From contig CAKNEZ010000004.1 in the NCBI GenBank assembly GCA_930367205.1, positions 662,001-726,000 of the forward strand: DNA of 64,000 bases, in the 5' to 3' direction. Below, in pieces: positions 1 through 10,834 of the stretch. The stretch is from Acanthosoma haemorrhoidale (taxonomy: Eukaryota; Arthropoda; Insecta; Hemiptera; Acanthosomatidae). Position numbers and translations under genes: made by a program. The notes beneath the pieces are model-generated. The model did not search any database, was not told the DNA's origin, and worked only from the letters and a program-made list of their open reading frames with translations. Positions within the stretch are counted from its first letter, which is position 1, and each line of letters starts with the position of its first letter.

Positions 1-181
1 TGCGTTTAAACTATTTATACTCGATAATATATTGTGTAGTAAGATAAATGAAACATTTTTTTTGTATATTACAGCATCTGGTGAATCGCTAGACCGCCAT
101 TCATCTTCTCCGAATCCAGTTCAATCTCGCAAGTGCGGTTAGGTTTGACTTGACAACTTTCGGATTTTCCCAAATTATAGC
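1..181. other. 5' flank of U1 gene
   Basis: No protein gene is seen. This AT-rich stretch precedes the U1 RNA and should hold its promoter. I could not recognise a clear snRNA proximal sequence element at the expected distance of about 40-60 bases upstream, so promoter activity is not demonstrated. Confidence 0.4.
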
Positions 182-344
182 ATACTTACCTGGCATGGGG
201 GCCTACCGTGATCAATAAGGCGGTTCCCCCAGGGTGAGGCTTTTCCATTGCACTTTGGTTGAGCTGATCCCTGCGAATACCCCAAATGCGGGTATCTCGG
301 GCGCGTAATTTTTGGTAGTCGGGACTGCGTTCGCGCATTCCCGT
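182..344 (+). ncRNA. U1: U1 spliceosomal snRNA (possible variant)
   Basis: This is the RNA of the U1 snRNP, which recognises 5' splice sites in the nucleus. The first 11 bases read ATACTTACCTG, the exact 5'-splice-site pairing segment. All parts of the U1 fold follow in order. Stem-loop 1 is closed by GGGGG/CCCCC. Stem-loop 2 carries ATTGCAC, the U1A-binding loop. Stem-loop 3 has a 6-bp stem ATACCC/GGGTAT. The Sm site AATTTTTGG lies at 307-315. A terminal hairpin has a TTCG loop, and the length of about 163 nt is normal. The stem-loop 1 loop reads GATCAATAAG where most U1 RNAs have GATCAYGAAG (the U1-70K site). This could therefore be a variant or a recently decayed copy. Strand and identity are secure; activity is not. 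Confidence 0.88.
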
Positions 345-398
345 TATAATTTCACCACAAACAATTAATATAAGGGAAGGGGTACAGGGGAGACCTAG

Positions 399-624
399 GT
401 GAGCCCCATTACCTTATTAGTCAGTTCAGTCAAGTCACGTAGAATGTATATCATTATACTTGTTTATTCATTATATAATTTCTATAAAATAACAAAACCT
501 GTATATAATGTAGTGATGCTACAGGAAATACAAAATAATTTGTAAATAGATTCGCCAGAGGATCTATAATTATATATAATTATCTGTAAATTTAAAGGGG
601 CTATGAAGAAAAAAAAAAAAAAAG
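399..624 (+). repeat. poly(A)-tailed interspersed repeat, copy A
   Basis: An AT-rich segment ending in AGGGGCTATGAAG followed by a run of A. The same sequence recurs at about 15027-15237 and, shorter, at 24643-24785. All three copies carry CAAAACCTGTATATAATG, an AGGAAATACAAAA block and the A-rich tail. A conserved body with a 3' poly(A) points to a retroposed element, either a SINE or the 3' end of a LINE. No coding capacity is visible and the parent element is not identified. Confidence 0.65.
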
Positions 625-2204
625 GAGACCTACCTCTTCTGTAGACCTACCTGTAGGGTCTCGTTCTGGATGTACGCTTTGCGCTCTTTGTACTTAGTGC
701 AAGCTTTTCACACCCCCACACCTAGTTTGTTGACATACAGACAGATAATCAAGCATCACCACCGTCTGTCTAATAAAAAATACAACAACAGCTTCAGACT
801 CATTCCCGTCGTCGTCGTCTTACCTCGTTCTCTCTCTCTCTACCTACTTACGACTACTCTCCTACCCACTCCCTACCTGATGAACTAACTGCCTGAATGA
901 CATTGATGACGAGATTCATAATTTTCTCCTTCCCCCTCTCCGAGGCAGAGACAATCCTCCACAATGAGATGATCATTGTATCTCATCATCTCAATACTGC
1001 GTCGTCATACCTAGCCCAAAGTTTCCGTGAAAATTGATTGATTGATTGATTGATCAATGTTTTTGGTACAATGACGAAAATTTAAAATCGAATGGTTTAG
1101 TTTTTTTCTGGGCTCTACTTTAATTAAATATTTGGATAATTATGTCTAGAAGAGACTAAATATATAAAAACTGGAAGGGGAGCTCACCGCGTATCGTATA
1201 GATAGATATAAGATCGGACAGAGCATCGGCATGAGTTGATATTCCCTGCATCCGGCTCTTCCCCGGGCAAGACGGGACCGGTCGGCCTAACGTTTTCTGC
1301 CCATTTAATGGGTCCAAGAGCATGTGTTAATGGGACGCACCTCCGTTTCTCGGATAGGCCGAACGAAGGCCTAAAGAAATCCAAAAACTATTAGCCGTCG
1401 GGTATTTATTACAGGAGGATATTTAAGATAAATGTTTATCATCCCATAGCACTCTCTTCGGGTGTCTAAATCATTAGGAATAAATCAAACTATGATTTTC
1501 TGTGGTGATTCTGCAGAGAGTAGAACTGTTGAAAAACACTCAATTGAGGTCACAACATCCCCAGTTCACGAACTACTAACAAACTTTTACGACTCCCTGT
1601 TCCACCTCAACTACACCTGGTCAATGACCTCTTGGAGTAAAAGTTTAAAGAATTACTGCTCCAGTTTGGTTTGAGTCTTGCCTAGAACGATGAGTTCACC
1701 GTCGCTTTGAAAGAGGGCCCGTTTTGATTTATTTCTTTTTATGTTTAATGCGTCTCTTTTTCTATCACTCGATGGAACAAAAACCTCACATTTTTTTCAA
1801 TCATGTAAAAGGTAATCAGACTTAACTAAGAACTTGAGAAAGGTTAAAATTCAGAGAACGTCGGGTTAGTTAATATTACGGTGTAGACTTAATAAGACAT
1901 TTAACTTAAATCTGGGTTTGTCAAATATATCTTTCCAATTTATAATTTATTTATATTAAAATTTCTGAACTAATTCACAACAAACATCAGCCTATTCTAT
2001 GACTAGTGTTCCATCATTGCTAAATATATTTGGCATTGACAAGACTAGCATTCTGCTCTTTGCTTCTCTGAAATCTTTGAAGTAGACAGTTCCGACAAAT
2101 TATGCCCGAAGCCAAAATCGTGGAAATTCGATTACCTAATAAGATCACACATTTAATTATTTTAATTAGATGCATTCACTAATTAGTGATATAGTAACCT
2201 ATCC
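625..2204. other. non-coding interval with (ATTG)n tract and one GC-richer patch
   Basis: No gene is supported. At 1034-1054 there is an (ATTG)n tract after a stretch that could be a LINE 3' end with a microsatellite tail; this is not proven. At about 1175-1385 a GC-richer, imperfectly self-complementary patch stands out from its AT-rich surroundings. Its short open frames resemble nothing I know, and it does not match the U2, U4, U5, U6, 7SL, RNase P or MRP RNAs I can recall. Confidence 0.35.
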
Positions 2205-2612
2205 AACCACCCTAATCCCGTAGCACAGTCATTGCACTGCACCACTCATCCCTATAATCCTCCTCGGAGACTAAAACGGTAGTGGCCACGTGACCTACGC
2301 ATATACGTGACAGTGGGAGTCCTGGCAACGGCCAGCTTCTCCAATCATGTCCTGAGCGTATGTGGCTCTCGCGCTCTTGGCCAGCCTCCACTGGTTCGTA
2401 TTCGGTGACGTGGCTGACGGAGGAGCGTGGGAGATTTCCCAGGATTCCGCTTCCTCTTTCGCATCGGAGGAAAATGACAACCATCTGGGCTGTTTGTAAT
2501 TACTGTATGAATGAGCGAGTGAATGAAAATTGTAAATATGGTATGAATGAGAACATTTATCACAATTATTAATTGCCTAATGAGGTAGATTGTAATTTTA
2601 CCACAATAAAGC
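2205..2612 (+). pseudogene. Jockey-clade LINE 3'-end relic
   Basis: The central part, with GAGCGTATGTGGCTCTCG and GAATGAGCGAGTGAATGA, is shared with 5765-5985, where it directly follows a recognisable Jockey reverse-transcriptase C-terminus. A further piece is found inverted at 16118-16305. It is therefore the 3' end (last codons plus 3' UTR) of a Jockey-type non-LTR retrotransposon. An AATAAA lies near 2606. The short frames across it do not form a protein. The 5' boundary is approximate, set where similarity to the inverted copy begins. Confidence 0.6.
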
Positions 2613-4555
2613 TGTTAATTCCGGATTAAATACAAATTAAAATTTTATAATCACATTTATTTTTTAGCTTTGATTCTAAATAGTATTTAGTCGAATCAAC
2701 TTTAAATTTAAAAAAAACACATTTTTTCAGGATGTCAGTTATGATTATCCATTTCTTCAGCTCATTCACAAGGGTCGTCCATTTTTATTTTCTCTGATTT
2801 TTCGTCGATCATTGCACAGGAGTCCTCCCTCTCCTCAAGACAGAGGTATAGGCACGCAGGCGACCTAGTGGAAAAAGTACAGGTACGGTTCTATGATTAC
2901 TTATGAACTAGTCAAGTTGTTTTAGTTCGCCATAATATGCCTTTGTGTCCTCTTGTTAGCTATCATGTACAGCTTCGTAAATTCATACTAATAGTGAATT
3001 TTACGAAATTAGTATTAAATTCTACTTCATAATGCTTCCCCTCCCCTAACATATACTTTAACCAGGCCCGTGAAAGTGACCACTTTATTATATTATATGT
3101 GTTTGTTTAAATTAATGCGCGTCTTACAATTTGAACCAAATCCGTGGATAAAATCATCCTTCATAGCAACACCTCACGTCAGGGCCTTGAAATGCTACAT
3201 CTTGATGTTGTCGTACAAAAGGTAAATCACCGATCCAAGTTGTCTGGTCTCGTGCGTGTGATTTAGTTTGACCGATAACAGCTATGTCACTTCGAAACCA
3301 AATAAAATCTTTGGGCTGCTCTCAGCCAGCCACTGCTGAGGAAGCATACTTTTTATATCGAGATTTTCTTATCGAAGATTTCGAGTCCTTCTGCACTCTC
3401 TCACTATCCATCGTTGAAGTTTGGAACCCAGAACCAGCAATACCACAGATTTTTTTAACCAATACATCTTAATATTCGAGCTGCTCTCACATGTATCCTT
3501 CAAAAATCAGAATTTAAACATTTAAACAACTGGTGAAAATTCCTGCATTTTATGCCCTATTTATGGCCTGCGACAGTGGTTGTAAATTTCATTTAGCATG
3601 TGATTAACCATTTTTTATATTATCTCGACTCGAAGAGTTCCCTATATGCCTCTATTCAGTAATTACTAGTAAGTAAGGTCAATTCATAGCAGCAAAGTGT
3701 TTCCAAACTTTCAAATGCAAAGCTTTCAAAGAAAAACAGCTAAAGAGCTATCTTTGTCAAACTCTCTCGATAGGTTATTGACTAGGCTAACGGGTGTACA
3801 AGGATGGCTCGGGTGTAAAGCGGACTTCCGGAGATCCATGGGGTCCATGGAACGATGCTCGCCCTGCCCACTATATAATGATTAATTACACACTGAGATC
3901 AATACACCAGTTATTAGTTATTAATACAGTGCTCATGTTTGGTTTTTATATTGAATAATTAAATGCCATGAGTTGTAAAACAATGGGACTTTCATGTTAA
4001 ATTAGAAATTAGGGCTAGAAAACATTTTTTTAAATTGAAAAAAAAAACTTTAATCTTCTCACGCAGTGCATGCACATGCACATTAGCACGATACCCTCGA
4101 TTGATTCATGGACTAACTACTAAATGCCTGGATCCTTGGCAGTGGCTAATGTAAGCCATCGGGTCTGTCATTATGCAAATGACGATGTGTTGCCAAGTGC
4201 ACTGTTAGTCTGTCCCCTGCGCAATGCACAGCCTATCTATGCATCTGTCAATAGCTATGCACAGAATGATACTTATCCTTGTATTACATGCATTATTGTT
4301 GTATTATTTTCTTATATAGACTAGAAGGTCCGAGGATCTGTAGTCTCTGACTCCAGTTAGTTTATTATTACTTTTAAATATTAAAATTTGTTACAACTGT
4401 ACATCTGTCTTGATAAATGAATTGAAAAAGAACATTTTATCTTGGAAATTAAATGTAAATTTTTTCTTTCGCCGATGATAAAAGCAAGTCTCATGAATAA
4501 TAATAAGTTTAGTGAATCAATTAATTACTGAGTAATATCAAAATTATAATAGAAA
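2613..4555. other. AT-rich interval, no gene recognised
   Basis: No coding segment, RNA or repeat that I can name. The longest frames (about 60-66 codons, at 3284, 3697 and 4124) have no recognisable domain, good start context or flanking splice sites. I treat them as chance frames. Confidence 0.4.
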
Positions 4556-4870
4556 TTTTATTGAATATTCTAACTACGATCCCATAAAAGGAGGAGTTCC
4601 ACAGGGTAGTGTCATTGGTCCCATCCGCTATAACCTATACACCGCTGATGTCCCCTCTACCCGCAATACCTTCTTGGCCACATTTGCAGATGACACTACC
4701 GTCTTGTCATCCCACCCAGACCCCGATATAGCATCCCATAACCTTCAAAAACACCTTGATGAGATCGAGCATTGGTGAAACCAATGGCGGATCAAAGTTA
4801 ATGAAACAAAATGTTCCCACATTACCTTCACCCTCTGCCGCAAGTCTTGTCCACCAGTTTATTTTAATTC

Positions 4871-4874
4871 CATT
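4871..4874 (+). repeat. target-site duplication CATT, left
   Basis: CATT directly precedes the left LTR and is repeated at 5418-5421 after the right LTR. A 4-bp duplication is normal for Ty3/Gypsy integrases. The host Jockey reading frame is restored when one CATT and everything between the copies are removed, so the whole composite entered as one unit. Confidence 0.8.
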
Positions 4875-5032
4875 TGTAGGGACTGGAGGTATTAAGTATT
4901 GTTTAAATCTAGTCAACCTCTTTGTACTAGTAGGACCTCTTTGTAATTGAACTTTGTAGCGGAGTAAAGAGCATGTGAGAAGACTGTAGTAAACGATACT
5001 AACCTCAATAAGTGTTCTGTTAATTACCCACA
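4875..5032 (+). repeat. Gypsy LTR, forward, of palindromic element
   Basis: A 158-bp LTR starting TGTAGGGACTGG and ending TTACCCACA (TG...CA ends). It carries AATAAG near its 3' side and is followed at once by a primer-binding site. Its reverse complement occurs at 5260-5417 with one base difference seen. This is the 5' LTR of the element whose gag begins at 5120. Confidence 0.85.
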
Positions 5033-5035
5033 ATT

Positions 5036-5054
5036 TGGTGACCCCAACGTGATT
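5036..5054 (+). promoter_or_regulatory. primer-binding site, tRNA-Trp type
   Basis: TGGTGACCCCAACGTGATT lies three bases after the LTR. From general knowledge it pairs with the 3' end of tRNA-Trp with a single mismatch. Priming by tRNA-Trp is characteristic of the CsRn1 clade of Ty3/Gypsy elements. A short GTGATT-rich tandem follows it. Confidence 0.7.
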
Positions 5055-5119
5055 GTGATTGTGATTGTGATAATCCGACGTGATTTAATTCGACGTGATC
5101 GAACTAAGTGATTCCCAGC

Positions 5120-5262
5120 ATGGCGTCGCCGGCAGGAGAAAAATTTGAGGCTAACCTAGCGGACCAACCGGAGGTAACTAAAGTTTCAATTAGAATTCCT
5201 CCCTTCTGGACCGATAAACCTGAATTATGGTTTTATCAAATAGAAGCCCAATTCAAAATTGT
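5120..5262 (+). pseudogene. Gypsy (CsRn1-like) gag N-terminal fragment
   Basis: An ATG at 5120 opens a frame of about 45 codons. It contains VSIRIPPFWTDKPELWFYQ, the typical start of a CsRn1-clade capsid protein. The frame then runs straight into the inverted LTR at about 5258. The rest of gag and all of pol are missing. At the junction the gag sequence and the reversed LTR end share a few bases (AAATTGTG), so microhomology may have guided the join. Confidence 0.7.
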
Positions 5263-5417
5263 GGGTAATTAACAGAACACTTATTGAGGTTAGTATCGTT
5301 TACTACAGTCTTCTCACATGCTCTCTACTCCGCTACAAAGTTCAATTACAAAGAGGTCCTACTAGTACAAAGAGGTTGACTAGATTTAAACAATACTTAA
5401 TACCTCCAGTCCCTACA
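5260..5417 (-). repeat. Gypsy LTR, inverted, of palindromic element
   Basis: This is the reverse complement of the left LTR (158 bp; one difference noticed, A versus G in the GGAGTA(A/G)AGAGC block). It ends CCCTACA, directly against the second CATT. In a normal element both LTRs point the same way. Here they point toward each other with only the leader and the start of gag between them. Confidence 0.85.
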
Positions 5418-5421
5418 CATT
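5418..5421 (+). repeat. target-site duplication CATT, right
   Basis: Matches 4871-4874. The Jockey reading frame resumes here with IPLPVSETVG. Confidence 0.8.
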
Positions 5422-5990
5422 CCTCTCCCTGTATCCGAGACAGTAGGGTACTTAGGCTTCCATCTCGACAAACGACTGACCTCGAGGCTAAAAAACAATA
5501 ACTAAAGAGACACTTTGGTCAACTGTACAGACTACTTCAAACGACATCCCATCTCTCAATAGAAAATAAATTGCTAATATACAAAGCTATACTTAAGGCA
5601 ATCTGGACCTACGGAATAGAGCTATGGGGGACAGCAAAAAAGTCAAGCTTATCCAATCCTTTCAATCAAAATTCCTGAGAACTATAGTAAATGGCCCCTA
5701 TAACGTCAGCAACAAAACTCTTTATTACGATCTTAATATACCTTACATTCTTGAACTCATCAAGTCCTGGCAATGGCTGTTGCTCCAATCAAGTACTGAG
5801 CGTATGTGGCTCTCGCGCTCTTGGTCAGCCTCCACTTGCTCGTATCCGGTGACGCGGCCCAAGACTCTGCTTCCTCTTTCGCATGCGAGGGAGGTGACAA
5901 CCATGTGAATTTGGGAGGCTCTGGGCTGTTTGTATATACTGTACGAATGAGCGAGTGAATGAAAATTGTAAATATGGTATATTAAGCGTG

Positions 5991-8176
5991 GTCGAATGCT
6001 TTCAGTATCCAAGCCTTTAAACATCCTAAGAATTTAAAAATCAAATCTTAACAAAAAAATAAATATATTAAAAAAATCAATAATTGTGAAGTACAGTATA
6101 TTTGGTCGTCTCTCTGTCAAGTGTAATACATACATTTTAATTTATGAATTAATATAAATTTAATGAAACAGAAAAAATATTTTTTTCATTATTGTAGAAA
6201 ATTGTCACTTAAAGAAATACTTATGTAAGTTACTTTAAGAACCATGTACAATCACGTCACACCTCCTCTATGTTTGGTTGCATCTGTGCCACAACTTGAT
6301 TATCCAGCTACTGTTTCGTTTAAAAATAATATTACGTAAAATAAATTGGCCTCCTGTTATCTTTGCTTTAGGATTACGTTCGAGCCTAATAGCAGAATAT
6401 ATTCTTATAATGACTGATGATTGATGCAATATAAGTAAGAGATCCCTGAGGACGAAGTGTGGATAATGACCAGTACTAAATAGTATTCTGAAAAGTAATG
6501 GTCGTTATGAAAATCTAATTGGGTAGGGTCGTGAGGGACCGGGTCTATTGTGTGGGTTTCAATTCGCGATGCGAGGTCGAGACCGTCTGGGTCAGTCAAC
6601 CGTGAATGGGCCTCAGAAAAAGGCATGAATGCCCGGACGTTAAACTCATTATACCACCGGGTTTTTTTTGTTTTGTTTTGATTTTTTTTTAGGGGGTTTT
6701 GAAAGTGTGTTTTATTTTCCCCAGCTCTCCTTTTAGTCAAAATATTGGGACGTCTGTTTTCGCCGATAGAGTGTTTTCTATGTCATTCGGTGGCCCGAAG
6801 GTGAGGCTCTACTTTCAAACTGGTACACGCCTATTGTCTTTTGTTTCAGTCTGTATGTATACACGGTTGTATTCAATGTATCACCACTATTAAAACAAAC
6901 TAAAATAAAATTCAAATTGTTCAAAAACAAATGTCTCAGAATCAGAAATAATTACCCTTACTACAGCAGAATTTTCCAATTAAATAACCCAGCCCTGAAT
7001 CCACTAATTAAATAAATAGTAAATTACACTAACTATATCCACATGAGAACCAAAAAGATTTTGTATACATTGTAAAAGGTGTTTTTGGTGCCAAAGTATT
7101 TGGAGCTGATTTTATACGAGCTCAATCCTCTGAATTCAGATATGGCATTGGTTTTTGCCAAGGAGCTCGGATTTCTAAGATGTAACATTTTAGTGAAATG
7201 TACACTACACTATTTTATGATAAATCCATGAATCGGGGAGGAAGGGGTGGGGGCGATGTGCGCGCCGCCCCCGGGTCAATAGTGCGGGGTGGGGAGGTAT
7301 ATCGACCCGCCACATACTGGCCGGCACCGCTCCCGGCTATCTCTTCCAACTGTCGTCTCTCCGCCACCTTCAGCCAGCGGGCTGATCATCCATTCAAGAA
7401 ATGTACCATGGATCAATGAGGGGAAATGACACATGGAATAGTAAACATAAAACCATATCATAACATATCAATAATAAGACAAATCATTTCATAACAAAAA
7501 AATGTCAGAGGTCCTGCCGTGTGGTTTACGAGGCAAATCTTCCTTCATGGGCCGATCATTGACTGTTGAACTGGGAATGATAATGGTACTCCTCCCCTCT
7601 GAGCTATCCCGGGTGTCCCCTACCTGCTCTAAGCCGGGATATTTCAGGGCATCAAACGCTAACAGGCAAGCAAGCAATATCAGGATTAATTCAAAATACC
7701 CTATCTGTGCATCGTTCATTCAACCAAAAAGGTTATTAGCTAATTTTAGCGGATGTCATGGAATTAGACGCTTGGGATGCAGGGGTTACTTGACGCAGTG
7801 TTGCCACATACAGGCAAGGGACTAATCACTAATGTGCCTAGTGCTTAATGATTGACATTATCCAAGTAGAGATATCACGTGGGTAGAAGAGAAGTAGTGC
7901 ACAGAACTTGTCATGTATTGCGGGTCTCAAGCTTGTAATTTCGAGACGGCGACTACATACAAATGGATCTTGGAACATAAAAAGAAATGTTTATGCACCT
8001 GTTATGTATAATTAAAACTAATGACTATTTAATATAATTGAAACCCTTATATCATGTAACCATTATTTGTAACCTTGTTGTAACCTTTATATAAATATAC
8101 TTCATGTTCTCGCTCCAAGCCACGTGTACGTTATCAATTATTTTATTACCCGTTTTTTCCCATGATTTATCTAAAC
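5991..8176. other. interval with unclassified GC-rich patches; possible 5' LTR at right edge
   Basis: No gene is recognised. At 6530-6660 a patch of mixed composition precedes a T-rich tract (6661-6690). At 7195-7420 a distinctly GC-rich patch with G-runs stands in AT-rich DNA. The frame at 7502-7825 has no recognisable domain. The last few hundred bases before 8177 (ending CTAAACA) should be the 5' LTR of the following Gypsy element, because a primer-binding-like site starts at 8184. I could not pair it with a 3' LTR, so its left edge is unknown. Confidence 0.35.
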
Positions 8177-8183
8177 ATATCAA

Positions 8184-8194
8184 TTGGCGACGAG
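8184..8194 (+). promoter_or_regulatory. primer-binding-like site of Gypsy element 1
   Basis: TTGGCGACGAG follows the presumed LTR end by a few bases. The same 11 bases occur on the minus strand at 24421-24431, ahead of a related gag. The shared position and sequence support a primer-binding site. The exact tRNA was not determined. Confidence 0.6.
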
Positions 8195-8372
8195 AAAAAA
8201 CTGATTAAACTATCCCAGTTTCAAGTTCACGGACATTGCCAGTAGTTCGTATTCCTTCTATACGCGGTAAGTCGTAATTTTTACCGCGAGTGCTTTTCCG
8301 TTGTACTTTTTCGCTGTTTTATCCGTTTTCCATTTTATTTATCGTTCGGATTAATTATCAAGATCATCAAGA

Positions 8373-9030
8373 ATGGATGCACAACAATTTCAAGAATTCA
8401 TGGGTGTGCTTACATCACTTCTAATTTCTCAAACATCAAGTAAACAAAACCCCAAGTCAGACACGAACAACCTCGCAAATGTGAGTATTTTTGAAAACTT
8501 TGATTCAAAAAAAAGAGAAATTTTCATGTTATATGGAACGTTTCGAGAATTATTGCACAATGAAAAATTTAGTCGATCCCACAAAGAAAGCTCAGCTCTT
8601 GTGTGGTTCTGTGGGTAGTATACATTACAATGCACTCACCGTATTCCTTGGACCAGAAAAACCTGTCACGTCCCTTGATTGTAAGACACTTGTTTCTAAT
8701 CTCATGACCATGCTGACCCCTGAACGTAGCGCAATTGTGACCCAACACTATTTCTTGAACATTACCCAGAAAGAAAATCAGTCGATTTCCGAATTTGTTG
8801 CTGCGTTACAGCGAGACATATGAGATTGTGAATTCAAAGTAGAATGTAATTCCGACTCGTGTAAAAATTCAGAGGGGAATAAAACAAGTATCTCGGTGAA
8901 TGATATTTTCCTCAGAGCTCAGTTCATTCGAGGATTACGTCATAACTGGATAAGGGAACAGCTTCTGCAGTCAACTGTGACTGGTTTTGATAAAATTTTA
9001 GCCAAAGCCACTGCACTAGAGGGCTCTTTG
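8373..9030 (+). pseudogene. Gypsy gag N-terminal part, element 1
   Basis: The frame starts at ATG 8373 (MDAQQFQEFM) and shifts after about 45 codons. It continues in the frame from 8491 (CYMERFENYC, TQHYFLNITQKENQSISEF) and again from 8896 (DIFLRAQFIRGL, WIREQLLQS, KATALEG). These blocks line up one-to-one with the intact gag on the minus strand at 22830-24297, so this is its capsid region. Two frameshifts and a TGA at 8821 break it. After ATALEG the frame is cut and the sequence jumps to the end of pol RT: zinc knuckles, protease and most of RT are absent at this point. Confidence 0.8.
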
Positions 9031-9044
9031 CTCACTACTCGAAA

Positions 9045-10682
9045 TGGATTGCACATTATTCTGATAAAATTAGATCACTGACCGACTCTAAGACCTTCCC
9101 TCTGGATCATCAAACTACTAAAGATTTTGAAAACCTAAAACTAAGTATTGCTGAAGCTGCAGTTTCCACAATGAATGACAATGAACAGATGGTAGTAGAG
9201 ACAGATGCTTCAGACGTCGCCTTGGCCGCAACTTTGAGTCAGGGTGGTCGGCCTGTGGCGTTCTTCTCACGGACACTCACTAAGTCTGAACGTGCACACC
9301 CTGCAATTGAGAAGGAAGCAGCTGCAATTGTGGAATCTCTCAAGAAATGGAGATCTTTTCTTTTGGGTAGACATTTTCAACTACTAACTGATCAACAAGC
9401 ACTCTCTTTCGTATTCAACCAAAAACACTCAAGAAAAATAAAAAATGATAAAATTCTACGTTGGCGACTCGAATTGGCTCCTTTCCAATTCGATATAACC
9501 TACCGCCCTGGAAGAGAAAAAACGAAGGCTGATGCCCTATCTAGAGTTTGTAGCTCCATCTCCAATGATCGACTGTTGGAGTTGCATCGATCTCTCAACC
9601 ATCCCGGTATCACCAGAATGGTTCACTGGCTGCGGTGCAGGAATCTCCCATTTTCAGTTGAAGGTGTTAGAAGGGTCAACTCAACTTGTTCGGTTTGTGC
9701 CGAAGTCAAACCCCGTTTTCACAAATCTCAAGGTACTCTCATCAAAGCAACTATTACTTTTGAACGAATAAATGTAGACTTCAAGGGTCCAATCCCCTCG
9801 AAGACGAGGAATTACTACATTCTGACCATCATAGACGAATATTCTGGATTCCCATTCGCCTACGCTTGTAAAGACACAACCTCTGGCACTGTCATAAAAT
9901 GTTTTACAGATCTTTTTATGCTTTTTGGGACTCCAGCTTATGTGCACTCGGACAGAGGTTCCTCCTTTATTTCGCGAGAATTAATATCATTCCTACATTC
10001 CAACGGAATAGCCACTAGCAACTCAACGCCCTATAATCCTCAAGGGAATGGACAGGTGGAGCGTTTGAATGGTACCTTGTGGAAAACCATAAATTTAGCT
10101 CTCAAGACGAAAAATCTCTAGACTCGCGATTGGGAAGAAGTTCTCCCGGAAGCTCTTCACTCCATTAGGTATTTGTTATGCACTGCCACGAATTGTACTC
10201 CTCATGAACGATTCTTTAGTTTTCCTCGCCATACCTCAAACGGAGAAGCTTTACCTACTGGGCTTACCACACCTGGGCCAGTACTCATCAAACGAAACAT
10301 ACGGTCCAGCAAGTATGACGACTTGGTAGAAGAAGCAGAACTTCTAGAAGCTAACCCCCAATATGCATGTATTAGGCGGAAAGATGGCAGTGAATCAACT
10401 GTCTCTCTACGACAACTTGCCCCTAGAGGAAACACGGATCTATTGCTAAAAGCTGAAGCCCCTCCACTTATTGAAGAACAAAGAGAAACCTCTCAAATTC
10501 GACCTAGCCCTGAAGGAGCTGGAACAGGTCTACCGTTCACCCTAGATCTGAATAACTCCAGTCCTCGAAATATAAATCGGACAGTTCAAATTGACCTACC
10601 TTCACCTGACACTGAAACCTCAAGACCTAGACGAACTCTCAAGCCTCTTGCTTATCTGAAGGATTATGTAACCAAGTTTTAG
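9045..10682 (+). pseudogene. Gypsy pol C-terminal part: RNase H and integrase, element 1
   Basis: After a short RT tail, the RNase H of a Ty3/Gypsy polyprotein is present with acidic residues in ETDASD, EKEAAAI and LTDQQAL, followed by YRPGREKTKADALSR. The integrase follows: an HHCC finger (HRSLNH, CSVC), then a DDE core with VDFKGP, HSDRGSSF and GQVERLNGT. The C-terminal segment (10173-10682) ends PRRTLKPLAYLKDYV. An in-frame TAG at 10120 interrupts it between VERLNGT and the C-terminal part. All catalytic residues remain in place, so decay looks modest, but the gag-RT deletion upstream makes the copy non-autonomous. Confidence 0.85.
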
Positions 10683-10692
10683 TTTAAAATAT

Positions 10693-10834
10693 AGAGGGGG
10701 AGAATGTGATGAAATGGAATGCTTAATATTCTATATGTTTAATTTATCATATGTTCAATTGTTCAAATTTATTTTCAACTCTGTCATTACTGTCTGAGGT
10801 TTATAATAAATAAAAGCTTAGTTTCTGGTCTTAA
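10693..10834 (+). repeat. polypurine tract and candidate 3' LTR start
   Basis: AGAGGGGGAGAA at 10693-10704 is a typical polypurine tract just after the integrase stop. TGTGATGAAATGG at 10705 would be the start of the 3' LTR. An AATAAATAAAA block lies near 10805. The LTR end is not clear, because the sequence passes into another gag-protease fragment at about 10835. Confidence 0.5.

Larger units (their letters stand above)
4556..5990 (+). pseudogene. Jockey-clade reverse transcriptase relic, split by an LTR insertion
   Basis: Two pieces of one non-LTR RT frame flank a later insertion. The left piece (about 4575-4874) has motif B GVPQGSVIGP and the catalytic block FADDTTVLSS, then a CPPV box. 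The right piece (5418-5760) continues directly with VSETVGYLGFHLDKRL, then LLIYKAILKAIWTYGIELWG, and passes into the 3' end shared with 2205-2612. The first codon after the insertion completes the one interrupted by it. Family knowledge: Jockey elements encode an APE endonuclease and RT and insert by target-primed reverse transcription. The copy is 5'-truncated near 4556, with no endonuclease, and is broken by stops and frameshifts. It is dead. Confidence 0.8.

Noticed and set aside
1020..1060. (ATTG)n tract as a possible CRISPR or satellite array
   Set aside because: It is a simple 4-bp microsatellite of about five units without spacers.
1184..1384. minus-strand 66-codon frame and possible structured RNA
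   Set aside because: The protein resembles nothing, and comparison from memory with U2, U4, U5, U6, 7SL, RNase P and MRP RNAs gave no match.
3284..3472. 62-codon frame with plausible-looking protein composition
   Set aside because: There are no splice signals, no recognisable family and no repeat of it elsewhere in the window, so chance is adequate.
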